Origin: Cyanophora paradoxa
Lineage: Eukaryota > Glaucocystophyceae > Cyanophorales > Cyanophoraceae
Assembly (NCBI GenBank): GCA_004431415.1
Contig: QPMI01000212.1
Coordinates: forward strand, 1-64,000
Reading direction: 5' to 3'
DNA length: 64,000 bases
Shown here: positions 10,245 to 19,401 of the stretch, piece after piece
Numbering within the stretch: the stretch's first letter is position 1
How the letters are laid out: each line of letters opens with the position of its first letter
Position numbers and translations under genes: made by a program
Notes under the pieces: generated by a model
Databases searched by the model: none
The model's input: only the letters and a program-made list of their open reading frames with translations
What the model was told of the DNA's origin: nothing

Positions 10245-13200
10245 ATGAGCTTCAATTACCCACCAAATCTAGAAACCATTCAAGATGATAATGCAAGCAG
10301 CACCAAGCATGTGAACTTTGATAATATTAAAGTAAAGGGTTCAGTTTCGATTGACCACAGTTCCGATAATTCATCCAAGACTCAATCAAGGGAGCATGCT
10401 TTATCTGTGAATCAAACCGATCCAGATAAGGAGGAAGTTAGTGTTGCTTTTAGCTTGGGTAATGTGAAAGCAAACCAAGTGGCAGAGATCAAAGCAACAA
10501 GAAGGAGACCTAGGAAACTGAAAACCAGTGGCACTCACCCAGATATACCTTCCAGGTTTGATAGTGGTCGATTGATTTTCAATGTTCAAGATGAGCAGGG
10601 CAAACAGAACACAGCTTTGCGAATTTACAATGAGGGCAGCACTGCAAAAGCTGAGGTCCCCCAAGTATTGCAAGTGGGTCCCATTGCCAACACAAATCAG
10701 GTCTCCTACACAAATGATGTCTACCCCAAGGATATTACATATGACTTTGCAAGGAATGAGCCTTTTGGGTTCTTTACTCCAAAAGATGTCCATCAAAAAA
10801 AGCCATCAATTACAATCAACAGTAGCCCCAGTCAGCCAGTAGCAATCCATTTACATCCTGATTTAGTCGAAATGGATAGGCACCTTTTGCCTTTGTATAG
10901 CAATGTGAAAGACCTTGGAATTAGAACCAGGCAATGGCGAAATATCCATGGCAGCAATGTGTATGCAAATGGGGAGAAACTTGTGAGTGAGAAAACTCTA
11001 AGGGAAATAATTGAGCATTATGGTCCCAATGGACCAACAGTCCCATTCCCTATTCCATTTCCAAATGGACCTCCCGATTTAACACCAAAGAAACAGCCTG
11101 GAAGAGAATACACAGCAACTGAAGATGTAGCCTTTGGGCAGCATATTGTTAGTTGGGAGCAAGTTCGCAATAAACCTATAATTGAACCCAGAAAGCAAAT
11201 AGATGAGCAGTATTTACCTCCTGAAGTCGATATATTAGAGCTTGATGAATATCAATTCGTTCCAGATGAGGAAGAGTATTTACCAGATGGTTTTGACCCA
11301 CAAGAATATGAATATGATCAGTATGACCCCAATGAGGAGGAGATACTACCAGATGGCTTAGATCCCCAAGAGTTTGAGTATGAGCAGAACTATGAACCTG
11401 ATGAGGAGTATTTGCCAGATGGGCATGATCCACCAGCTGTTGATTATGAGCAACCTTATGAACCCCATGAGGAATTGTTACCAGATGGATTTCGACCTGA
11501 GATCTGGGAGTTCTTTCCTGATTATGAACAAATAAATAATAAACCTGCAAAGTATCCCCCAGAGGATCACAATCATGATTGGGATGAGATCTTAGGCAAA
11601 CCACAGAAATACCCACCAGAAGACCACAGGCATGATTGGGGTGATATTGATGGGATTCCAGATAAGTTTGCAGCAAGCAACCATGAACACACCTGGGATG
11701 AGATCAATGACCAACCAGAATTTGCAAAAGTTGAGCCTCTTGCTACTCTGGGAGTTTCTCTTTACCAGACTTGCAATGTCCCTGAAAGGATCTTTTTGAA
11801 TCACCACTATGTTCATGTGAATGGGACACTTGCGAATTCAGCTATGAGAGGACCACTTCATATTAGGACATTACCAGGCTCTTATAATCCACCACCTGAA
11901 CCAGGAGCAACCATACCAAATATCTTTGTGTCAAGCTACATGGAGGCTGACATTCCCACAGATACATTCAGAGTCCCAACAGACCCAGCAACCTACCAAA
12001 ATTACAACTCTGCTATACAGGTTCATGTAGCAGATGTAAGCAGTTTAGATGGCTCAAGACCAATGATAGTTTTCAGTCGAGATAAGTATTCCTACATTCC
12101 CATAGTGGGAACTGCAAATGATAATTATGGAAGGGCAGAGCTTGCATGGATTAAAACAGATTATGGTGGGGTTCTGGAAGCCAATCAGAGGATGGCAGCA
12201 AAAAACATACACAATGAAAATATTTCGAGAGTGGTCACAGAGGATTATCTAGAAGATCAAGGATATATTGATGAAGGTGAACTCACAAATATTCTTTCTC
12301 TTTTTGTGATCAAAAATGACACAAACCTTACAGTCACTTCCAATATCTACACCAGTAACCTTTATACAAGTAACATTTTCACAAGTAACCTATGGGCAAG
12401 TAACATTTGGACAAGAAAACTATGGGCAGATGATATTTACACAAGTAATCTTACAGTGTATCGAAATATAACAATTGGAACACAAAACACTATACAAATA
12501 CTTTATAGACCTTACTACGCTGTTACAACTGTCATTGATCCAGCCCCAATTATTCCAAATTGTATATTTGCATGGAAAGCATCAGGTCAACATGGTCAGT
12601 TGATATATTATCAAGGTCAGATATATAACAGAGTTACTACACAGATACCATATCTAACAAATTATTCAAATTGGGAAACTGTTTATTATTATTTGAATGC
12701 AACCCTAAACAATCAAATTTCGATTGGGAAAGAATTAAACATGGCTTATAGGAATAGTGTTTCAATAGATTGGTCATTAGGTCTTACATTATTCTTTATA
12801 GGTAGGATCAATACTACAAATCCTTCTTATATGTTGAGTATAAGGGATAGTTCTTATCAAAATTGGATTGGATATGGTTGTAAAAATCAAAAGTTTGGTG
12901 TTTCACTACAAATTCAAAACGATATAGAAAATGCAACTCCTCCATTATTCGATGCATCATATATTTATAATTCGTGGAATTATTGGGATTTCACTGTTTC
13001 CTCAGAGCAAATTGTCGTAGGAATGGGTGGTATTGATATTGGAACATTATCGGGTGATTTTCTTCCACCTTCTAATTTTGCATCATTTGGTTCTTCTGTT
13101 GCTAATGGAGATCTTGCCGAAATTATCGTTTTCAATCGTGCGTTATCTATTGAAGAAAAGAAGGCGGTTAGATATTATATACAATTATTGTATGGATTTC

Positions 13201-14588
13201 CAAATACGCAGCCCATATTGAATAATGAAGATCTTAAAATTAATTCGAGCAATATATTTATTGAAAATCTCACAGTTACCAAAAATGCAACTCTACCACA
13301 TCATCCAACATCGAATGTTGTTTTAGATTGGTTAGCAAAACAAAAACACACAAAAGCAGATATTACGGATTTCGCCCATACTCACACAAAAGATCAAATC
13401 ACAGATTTCGCCCATACTCACACAAAAGATCAAATCACAGATTTCGCCCATACACACACCAAAGATCAAATAACAGATTTCGCACACACTCACACAAAAG
13501 ATCAAATAACAGATTTCGCACATACTCACACAAAAGATCAAATAACAGATTTCGCCCATACTCATTTATGGGAGCATATCACAAATCCTCCGTTAACCTT
13601 CCCACCTGATTCACACACTCATGATTATTCAGAGATTACAAATAGCAACCACAGGCACCCATGGAGCGAAATAGACGAACAGCCAGTTTTTGCCCAATTG
13701 AATGCAATCGGAAACGTTTTTAATGGAGTCACACTTTACCAATCAATTAATACACCTGAAAGGCTATTTTTGAATGATCATTATGTTAGTCTCAATGGTT
13801 CATTTACAGGTGAAACAGGCACACCGATGGTGGGAACTCTTGCAGTAAGATTACCCAGGGATCCAATCGTAAATGGAGTGTATAGTGGCGATTTCAATGT
13901 AGGAGTAAACGATACTTTCCCCAGTATCTATGTTACGAATTATCACCCAGGAGAAATAGGACAAGTAGCGGATTTTTCAGCAGCTATTCAAATTAACGTA
14001 ACAGATCAAAGCGCATATGATGGAGCAAGACCTAAAATAGTATTCACAAGGGAGAAAGTTGTAAACTATCTTCCCGTTGCGGGACAACCCACAGATGATC
14101 ACGGTAAATGTGAGATGGCGTGGATTAAAACAACAACAGGAGGCGCCTTAGAAGTCAATCAGAGAATGGCGGCGAAAAACTTACACAATACAACCCTTTC
14201 AGGTGTTGTTACAGATGATTACCTAACCAATAAAGGGTATCTTACAACAGCAGATTTAAGCAGCTATGTAACAGAAAGTGAATTGGGAACGACTCTAAAT
14301 AATTATACAACAGATGCAGAGTTAACAGCAGCTCTAGGAAATTATTTACCTCTTACAGGTGGGACAGTTAATGGAACTGTAAACGCTACTAGTCTACAAA
14401 TTGGTGGAAACACAATTCCAAAAGGATATGATTTCGATCAATTAGATGTAGTATCAACAGATAGAAGCGCAAATAATTGGAATTTGAATTGGTCACCAAG
14501 AACAGGACAAACAGGATGTTATACAACACCACAAAATGATGAAGATTGTAGCGGTTGTTTTATGAGGTGGACTGTCCCACAGGTATGA
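10245..14588 (+). CDS. Giant tail-fibre-like receptor-binding protein, N-terminal 1447 aa
   Basis: A long fibrous protein likely to project from the virion and bind the host surface. In order it shows: an N-terminal region (1-330); four acidic repeats built on LPDGxDP with Tyr/Glu linkers (about 345-420); His/Trp-rich fibre repeats such as PPEDHNHDWDEILGKP (about 425-485); a first globular module (about 500-680); TSN-type repeats (SNLYTSNIFTSNLWASN, about 700-735); a LamG/concanavalin-like lectin domain (about 770-990) ending LAEIIVFNRALSIEEKK; six 12-aa repeats KDQITDFAHTHT (about 1038-1107); a second copy of the first module (about 1160-1330); and a coiled stretch. The frame ends at a stop 34 bases into the next frame, and the protein pattern continues there, so 10245-16186 was almost certainly one gene of about 1980 residues broken by a 1-base indel in a CCC run near 14577. 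Confidence 0.85.
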   Translation: MSFNYPPNLETIQDDNASSTKHVNFDNIKVKGSVSIDHSSDNSSKTQSREHALSVNQTDPDKEEVSVAFSLGNVKANQVAEIKATRRRPRKLKTSGTHPDIPSRFDSGRLIFNVQDEQGKQNTALRIYNEGSTAKAEVPQVLQVGPIANTNQVSYTNDVYPKDITYDFARNEPFGFFTPKDVHQKKPSITINSSPSQPVAIHLHPDLVEMDRHLLPLYSNVKDLGIRTRQWRNIHGSNVYANGEKLVSEKTLREIIEHYGPNGPTVPFPIPFPNGPPDLTPKKQPGREYTATEDVAFGQHIVSWEQVRNKPIIEPRKQIDEQYLPPEVDILELDEYQFVPDEEEYLPDGFDPQEYEYDQYDPNEEEILPDGLDPQEFEYEQNYEPDEEYLPDGHDPPAVDYEQPYEPHEELLPDGFRPEIWEFFPDYEQINNKPAKYPPEDHNHDWDEILGKPQKYPPEDHRHDWGDIDGIPDKFAASNHEHTWDEINDQPEFAKVEPLATLGVSLYQTCNVPERIFLNHHYVHVNGTLANSAMRGPLHIRTLPGSYNPPPEPGATIPNIFVSSYMEADIPTDTFRVPTDPATYQNYNSAIQVHVADVSSLDGSRPMIVFSRDKYSYIPIVGTANDNYGRAELAWIKTDYGGVLEANQRMAAKNIHNENISRVVTEDYLEDQGYIDEGELTNILSLFVIKNDTNLTVTSNIYTSNLYTSNIFTSNLWASNIWTRKLWADDIYTSNLTVYRNITIGTQNTIQILYRPYYAVTTVIDPAPIIPNCIFAWKASGQHGQLIYYQGQIYNRVTTQIPYLTNYSNWETVYYYLNATLNNQISIGKELNMAYRNSVSIDWSLGLTLFFIGRINTTNPSYMLSIRDSSYQNWIGYGCKNQKFGVSLQIQNDIENATPPLFDASYIYNSWNYWDFTVSSEQIVVGMGGIDIGTLSGDFLPPSNFASFGSSVANGDLAEIIVFNRALSIEEKKAVRYYIQLLYGFPNTQPILNNEDLKINSSNIFIENLTVTKNATLPHHPTSNVVLDWLAKQKHTKADITDFAHTHTKDQITDFAHTHTKDQITDFAHTHTKDQITDFAHTHTKDQITDFAHTHTKDQITDFAHTHLWEHITNPPLTFPPDSHTHDYSEITNSNHRHPWSEIDEQPVFAQLNAIGNVFNGVTLYQSINTPERLFLNDHYVSLNGSFTGETGTPMVGTLAVRLPRDPIVNGVYSGDFNVGVNDTFPSIYVTNYHPGEIGQVADFSAAIQINVTDQSAYDGARPKIVFTREKVVNYLPVAGQPTDDHGKCEMAWIKTTTGGALEVNQRMAAKNLHNTTLSGVVTDDYLTNKGYLTTADLSSYVTESELGTTLNNYTTDAELTAALGNYLPLTGGTVNGTVNATSLQIGGNTIPKGYDFDQLDVVSTDRSANNWNLNWSPRTGQTGCYTTPQNDEDCSGCFMRWTVPQV
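13355..13565 (+). repeat. Six tandem 36-bp repeats within the fibre gene
   Basis: Six near-identical units encode DFAHTHTKDQIT. Units differ mainly at third codon positions (cccata, cacaca, cacata variants), so the amino-acid repeat is under constraint while the DNA drifts. HTH/DQITDFAH-type units occur in phage tail fibres and form a triple-stranded shaft. Confidence 0.85.
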
Positions 14589-16186
14589 AATCATTTTATA
14601 TTCAGCATATGCCTTGGTATAATGGCAGATATTTTGATATCTATGGTCAGACTCTCAATAACAATCAGCATTTCTTAAAACGTGTAAACGATTATCAAGG
14701 AATACAGTCAGTAAATCATGATGGGACAAATAATACTATCTTGTTTGTATCAATTAATTGCGAGTTTTACAAGTATATTTATGTTCAAGGTCGAAAAGGT
14801 CGCATTCATCTCACAGGAGTTTTTGGTTGGAGTAGACAAAGAGCAACGGATAATGAGGTTGGTATGATCTCTTGGGATAATATTTTTAGTAAACCATCAT
14901 TTTATTCAGCCGCAGACCTTCCACAAACAGCGACATGGCCAACAAATACATGGTTAAAATCAACCGACACTGTTCCGCGAATTTGGTTTGGAAATGGTGA
15001 TTGCACATATATTCGAGGTTATGGAAATGGTGATGGTGTTTCAATTGAATTCAGAGACTCAGCAGATGGAGCAATATTAAAGTCTTATAACAATGGTAAC
15101 TTTTGGGTGAAAAACACTATTACAGCACCCACTATTAATGCTACTACCAAACTCCAAATAAATGGTAATGATGTCCCAAAGTTTCACACAGCGGATTCAT
15201 CAAAAGGAGGAATTGAATTTAATAGATGTTCTTATAACGATTGGGAGTGGGCATGGAGTTCATCATGGGATCCATATTATAATTATGGTTCTTACGTTTA
15301 TAATAAGCAATCGGATGATCAAACTTCAACCGCTTGGATAGACTTCGATATTCCAGAAGGATATCTCAAAGGAACAGCGTTTTTAACTTATCTACCTTGG
15401 ACTAACTCACGAATTTTTGAAATTTGGGGAGTAAATCGACAAGGAAATGAAGTTTTTATTACATCAGTGAATAGTTATCAACCATACGCCACATCTCCTG
15501 ACAGTAACCACAGCGGTTTAAATAATGTTCCTATACATCTCGGTAATCGATTTTTGACTATTCGGATTAGACCAAAGATTGGAAGAGTTCATATTATGGG
15601 TATAAGTTACATGAAAATTTGGGTTGGACATAGTTATGGAGGTCACACCGGTTATATTCATTGGAATAATGTTTATAGTAAACCAAATCTTTTAACAGGC
15701 ACTGTGGGAAGTTGGTTTAATTCCAGTGATGGATACAATCGTATCCATTTCGGAAATAACACCTCTACATACCTGAAAGGAAGGGGAAATTATCCAATTG
15801 TATTTCGAAATGAATTAGATTCTGATGTTTGTTGGATTGATCATGACGGGCGGATGTGGATAAACAATTATTTAACACAAGGAAGTGACATAAGATACAA
15901 AACAGATATTAAAAAGATAACCGGCGCTCTCAAAGCTGTTGAGAAATTAGAGGGAGTGAGTTTTAAACGAATTGGAAGTGAAAAAGATGGAGTTAAATTA
16001 GGTTTAATTGCACAAGATGTTCGAAAGGTAATACCAGAGGTAGTTAATGTTAAAAAAGACGATGGCTACCTATCTCTTGAATACACAGGTTTAATTCCAG
16101 TTCTCATTGAAGCTGTGAAGGAGTTGTCCCAAAAATGCAAAGATCTACAGGATCAAATAGACCAAATTAAAAATGTCAAAGTATAA
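14555..16186 (+). CDS. Fibre protein C-terminal part with S74 intramolecular chaperone
   Basis: This frame continues the fibre. From codon 8 on, it carries the second half of a roughly 200-aa module whose intact sister copy lies at about 15205-15700; the first half of this copy is encoded at the end of the previous frame. Aligning the two copies (MPWYNGRYFDIYG with LPWTNSRIFEIWG) shows the break is a single-base frame change, not two genes. The last 110 residues are a peptidase S74 endosialidase-type chaperone: SDIRYKTDIKKI with the Ser and Lys of the self-cleavage site, LGLIAQDVRKVIPEVV and a final helical coil. In phage fibres this domain trimerises the shaft and is then cut off. An apparent ATG at 14555 lies inside the joined reading, so this is probably not an independent start. 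Confidence 0.85.
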   Translation: MFYEVDCPTGMKSFYIQHMPWYNGRYFDIYGQTLNNNQHFLKRVNDYQGIQSVNHDGTNNTILFVSINCEFYKYIYVQGRKGRIHLTGVFGWSRQRATDNEVGMISWDNIFSKPSFYSAADLPQTATWPTNTWLKSTDTVPRIWFGNGDCTYIRGYGNGDGVSIEFRDSADGAILKSYNNGNFWVKNTITAPTINATTKLQINGNDVPKFHTADSSKGGIEFNRCSYNDWEWAWSSSWDPYYNYGSYVYNKQSDDQTSTAWIDFDIPEGYLKGTAFLTYLPWTNSRIFEIWGVNRQGNEVFITSVNSYQPYATSPDSNHSGLNNVPIHLGNRFLTIRIRPKIGRVHIMGISYMKIWVGHSYGGHTGYIHWNNVYSKPNLLTGTVGSWFNSSDGYNRIHFGNNTSTYLKGRGNYPIVFRNELDSDVCWIDHDGRMWINNYLTQGSDIRYKTDIKKITGALKAVEKLEGVSFKRIGSEKDGVKLGLIAQDVRKVIPEVVNVKKDDGYLSLEYTGLIPVLIEAVKELSQKCKDLQDQIDQIKNVKV

Positions 16187-16189
16187 TAA

Positions 16190-16495
16190 ATGGCGACCTA
16201 TCCTCTTGGTGGAACCACCTATTCTACTGAGCCTGTTGCGCTTTCTTTTGATACAATCACCCTTGTAAACGCATTACAAACAGTTGAAAAAACGATTCAG
16301 CAAACTAACAAGCTCTCACCAGTTGTCAATGAGTATAAAAACCTCTTGGTTAATGTCCTTGCTCAAGCTGCATATGGTGACCCTGTTGCTAAATACACTG
16401 AGTGTGATAACAACATTAAAGCAATGACATCCAACCTGCAAGTTCTTTCAACTGTTTACCAATCCCTTGGATCGAATTTAATCACTTTGGCTTGA
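16190..16495 (+). CDS. Small helical hypothetical protein (101 aa)
   Basis: An intact 101-residue frame starting 3 bases after the fibre stop, so probably on the same transcript or with a promoter inside the fibre gene. It is predicted mostly helical (LVNALQTVEKTIQQTNKL; LQVLSTVYQSLGSNLI) with no signal peptide or membrane segment. No family was recognised. Position directly behind the fibre suggests a fibre-assembly or virion protein, which is inference only. Confidence 0.6.
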   Translation: MATYPLGGTTYSTEPVALSFDTITLVNALQTVEKTIQQTNKLSPVVNEYKNLLVNVLAQAAYGDPVAKYTECDNNIKAMTSNLQVLSTVYQSLGSNLITLA

Positions 16496-16534
16496 TTGCA
16501 GTTTATTTTTCTTTCCTTCTTAGTAAAAGAAGCA

Positions 16535-17380
16535 ATGGGTGAATATAATCGAGTTCAACTGCCTATATATTCCCTTGGATCCCCTGCAATGCATTTTCGC
16601 CAGCATGAAGTAAATGATGAGGTTCGTGGTTTAGAATCCACAGAGAGACCCAATTCCAATGGCAACTCCTTTGATAAAAATTCGATTATTCGAGTTAAAG
16701 AGCTGAGAGCTGATAAGAATTCTGGTGTGGTTAAAACAACTCGACTTCTTGTCACAAATGCTAACTTTTTCCAGCCTACCAATGGAGGTCCTGATGCTTA
16801 CAGTGTTGATCTGAAAGCCCTTGATTTCGATAAGAATTCTGCTGCTGTTACTGTGAGATCAGGAGGAGCATTTATTGGGGGTGGCTGTCGAATTTCAGGT
16901 CAGCTTTCATCCTCAATTTCGTATAATGATGTCCCAGATACTCTAGAGCAAAATGTAGAAGACCCCCAACGAATTCGATTATATACTCCTGTTGCACAGC
17001 AGCCACTAGTTCAATTTTACATTGGATATACTGTTACTCTTGAAAACTCGGAATTAATTGAAGGAACCAAAAGAGTACTGAGAGGTCTTGCGATTCCATC
17101 TGCAATGCTTTCCCTTTGTAGAGCCAACAACAATCAAGTAGGTCATAAATACTATTTCAATGTTCAGGGATATAATCATTTCGGTTATGGCTACTGTGTT
17201 TATAATAATAATTTCACCTTTGACTTGTTTGTTACAGATATTGGGTTATATACTATAACTCTTATCGGTTTGAGAACAGATATAGCCGCTGTATCAGCTC
17301 TTAGAGGTGTAACTCCTGATACTCTTTCAGTTACAGGGTTTTACATGGAGCCAGATGTAATTGATGACCCAACCCCATAA
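16535..17380 (+). CDS. Putative virion protein, paralogue A (281 aa)
   Basis: The frame is open from 16496 but the first ATG is at 16535 (MGEYNRVQLP). The protein is beta-rich and shares a clear block with the next gene: RVKELRADKNSGVVKTTRLL here against RLQELRCDKNNGIVKTTKLL there, both followed by VTNANF, then a shared SGGAxIGxGxRxxG segment. The two are therefore tandem duplicates. No known family was recognised. Their place behind the fibre gene and their beta-strand content suggest vertex, fibre-base or capsid-decoration proteins. The frame is undamaged. Confidence 0.6.
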   Translation: MGEYNRVQLPIYSLGSPAMHFRQHEVNDEVRGLESTERPNSNGNSFDKNSIIRVKELRADKNSGVVKTTRLLVTNANFFQPTNGGPDAYSVDLKALDFDKNSAAVTVRSGGAFIGGGCRISGQLSSSISYNDVPDTLEQNVEDPQRIRLYTPVAQQPLVQFYIGYTVTLENSELIEGTKRVLRGLAIPSAMLSLCRANNNQVGHKYYFNVQGYNHFGYGYCVYNNNFTFDLFVTDIGLYTITLIGLRTDIAAVSALRGVTPDTLSVTGFYMEPDVIDDPTP

Positions 17381-17403
17381 AAGATATATCCCTTTAATGT
17401 AAA

Positions 17404-18237
17404 ATGGCTGAGCAACCCCCACTTGAACGAATTATTACACCACAGCTATCATTAGCTGCCCCAGCAAACCATGTTCTGCAGCATGCTACTTTTGATGATG
17501 TGGAAGGTCTCCAATCAACAGAGGTCCAACCTACAATGAACACCTTTGGTTCCACCCATAAACTGAGATTACAGGAACTCAGATGTGATAAAAATAATGG
17601 AATAGTTAAGACAACTAAGCTACTTGTGACAAATGCAAACTTTTCTGCTCATTATGGAGACCCAGATAGCTATGGAGATCCTCTGTCTACTTATTCTTTT
17701 GAATCTAGGTCGGGAGCTATTAACTGCAAATCGGGAGGAGCTTATATTGGTGATGGTCTTAGGGTTGGTGGGGCTGTTGGAGCGCCTCTATTTGTGAATG
17801 ATCAGCCCAATCCCATTGATCCTAACACAAGAATTCGAACCTATGTCCCCAGCATGAATGCCCCATACATTATAAAGATATTCCCCATTGTTGTAAATGA
17901 ACAAACAGCAGTAGTAGACTCTCTTGTTGAAATTGGTGACCACTACAAGGTAGTTGTGGATATCCCACCAGATGTATATGCTGTATGTCAAGTAGAGGGT
18001 GGAACTCCTAATTTTGCAGTTGTGATCACCCCATATGATAATTTTGGTATTGCTTATCATGGAGTCAATTTCGGTTTGGAAGACTATCAGTTCTTAGTGA
18101 GAGCCACCAAGTTTGGTATCTACAAGTGTGTGATGTTTGCAGAGAGAACCGATTTTATTGCAAAGCAGAATACCTATGCTGAATACTATGGGACAAATCG
18201 ATATTTCCCCATTTTTGGGCAGGATACTGCTCCATAA
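17404..18237 (+). CDS. Putative virion protein, paralogue B (277 aa)
   Basis: Intact frame starting 23 bases after paralogue A, preceded by GATATATCCCTTTAATG. It aligns with paralogue A over most of its length, including the N-terminal DDVEGLQSTE (DEVRGLESTE in A) and the C-terminal pattern F.V..T.FGIY...M...RTDF. The middle has diverged, with a longer IPPDVYAV region. No signal peptide or transmembrane segment. Function unknown; probably structural. Retention of both copies intact, while capsid genes are broken, is notable. Confidence 0.6.
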   Translation: MAEQPPLERIITPQLSLAAPANHVLQHATFDDVEGLQSTEVQPTMNTFGSTHKLRLQELRCDKNNGIVKTTKLLVTNANFSAHYGDPDSYGDPLSTYSFESRSGAINCKSGGAYIGDGLRVGGAVGAPLFVNDQPNPIDPNTRIRTYVPSMNAPYIIKIFPIVVNEQTAVVDSLVEIGDHYKVVVDIPPDVYAVCQVEGGTPNFAVVITPYDNFGIAYHGVNFGLEDYQFLVRATKFGIYKCVMFAERTDFIAKQNTYAEYYGTNRYFPIFGQDTAP

Positions 18238-18259
18238 GAATATTGGTTATATATAGAGT

Positions 18260-18532
18260 ATGGATAGTAAAACAAAAAAGTTTATTGATGCTGCTATGAC
18301 AGTTCATGGTAAAGATAAATTCGATTACAGTGAGACACATTACATCAAAGCTCAAGAGAAAGTATCTGTTAGATGTTTGCAGTGTAACAAGGTGATCCTT
18401 ACATATCCCTTTAATCATGTGAAGGGATCAGGTTGTAGGGAATGCAACAAAAAGCATTCTCAGGCTTACAGGAAAAGGGCTACTTCATCAATCAAAGTAG
18501 AGTACAGGGATATTTGCATTAGGTTCGATTAG
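18260..18532 (+). CDS. Zinc-ribbon protein related to homing-endonuclease-associated domains (90 aa)
   Basis: A short intact frame with two CxxC pairs (Cys39, Cys42, Cys59, Cys62) set in the pattern FIDAAMTVHGKDKFDYSETH ... KVSVRCLQC ... F.NHV.GSGCREC. This FI..A...HG...YDYS...Y plus zinc-ribbon signature occurs in phage and giant-virus proteins, often fused to endonuclease domains. Here no nuclease domain follows; the protein ends in a short basic tail. It may bind DNA. A TATATATAG element lies 10 bases upstream of the ATG. Confidence 0.6.
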   Translation: MDSKTKKFIDAAMTVHGKDKFDYSETHYIKAQEKVSVRCLQCNKVILTYPFNHVKGSGCRECNKKHSQAYRKRATSSIKVEYRDICIRFD

Positions 18533-18561
18533 GATTAATTAATTTTTCTAAGGTATTCTTA

Positions 18562-18960
18562 ATGGAGACTAAATACAGAGGCTTTCATGTAATGCTTGAT
18601 TACAAGGCTAAAACAGCTATAGCAACAGGTTATGAGCATGTTAGCTTTCTTGGTAATTGGATTATGAGAACCCTTGAACAAGCAATATTGAGACAAGGTA
18701 TTAGGATTGTTCATAAACACTGTGAGATATTTGATGGGAAACTATCACCTCCTGGTTTTGCATTGGTTCTGCTATTAGATGAAAGCCATTGTACAGCTCA
18801 TTGTTATTCCAATGAAGGCATGTTAGCAATTGATATATTCAGTTGTGGTAAAGAAGCTCAGCATAAAACACAAGCAGTTGCAGATGAGATCGATAAAACA
18901 ATGAATTTCCTCACATTTGAGAAGACTGAGAGACATAAACATGATAGATTCCCGTTTTGA
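18562..18960 (+). CDS. speH-like: S-adenosylmethionine decarboxylase, prokaryotic SpeH-type (132 aa)
   Basis: AdoMet decarboxylase makes decarboxylated AdoMet, the aminopropyl donor for spermidine. The protein is an autocatalytically cleaved pyruvoyl enzyme. The diagnostic stretch LLLDESHCTAHCYSNEG is present: Glu74-Ser75 is the expected self-cleavage bond, with His80 and Cys95 (IFSCG) as partners. Their spacing (Ser+5 = His, Ser+20 = Cys) equals that of Ser63, His68 and Cys83 in the Thermotoga maritima enzyme. Length is normal for the single-domain form. The gene is intact, so the virus may boost host polyamine synthesis. Some members of this family have become ornithine or arginine decarboxylases, so the substrate needs testing. 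It is the last recognised gene before the terminal repeats. Confidence 0.85.
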   Translation: METKYRGFHVMLDYKAKTAIATGYEHVSFLGNWIMRTLEQAILRQGIRIVHKHCEIFDGKLSPPGFALVLLLDESHCTAHCYSNEGMLAIDIFSCGKEAQHKTQAVADEIDKTMNFLTFEKTERHKHDRFPF

Positions 18961-19401
18961 TAGGTTTATATAATGATAATCAGGGTAATTTACCTTTTTT
19001 ATTACAAAAGCTTTCTACAATGATTATTTTCCGGATTCCGGTCATTCTTTACGATAGAAATTCTACTGTATGATGTAGCCGAAATATGAATGCACCCTAC
19101 ATTAAGCAATGTCAAATAATTAGAATAATGTTCGATTTCCTTACACTAAAACCTCAGCATCTGCCCAAGATTCCCCCTATAATTAAAGTGGACTCAAGGT
19201 TGACTCATATTAATCGTAAAAGTAGTAATAGTATATGGATTTTGTTACGAATTCAATGCAAGGGTTGACTAAGTGGGTTGAGTTGACTCAAATTTCACAG
19301 GAAATAACAATGAATCAGAGTATAAAATGCATTTTTTGAATCAACTACACCAACTAACACTGAGATTTTCACAATATAAGAGGTCCTTACTGAATATGGT
19401 A
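18961..19401. other. AT-rich non-coding stretch behind the AdoMetDC gene
   Basis: No convincing gene. Short open frames are present (for example 19086-19268 on plus) but lack family features. GTTTATATAATG near 18963 could be a further promoter-like element. Confidence 0.4.

Noticed and set aside
10401-10796. 131-aa minus-strand open frame inside the fibre gene
   Set aside because: It lies opposite the well-supported fibre coding sequence and has no family features.
11176-11676. 166-aa His-rich minus-strand open frame
   Set aside because: Complement of the acidic/His fibre repeats; repetitive DNA keeps the opposite frame open.
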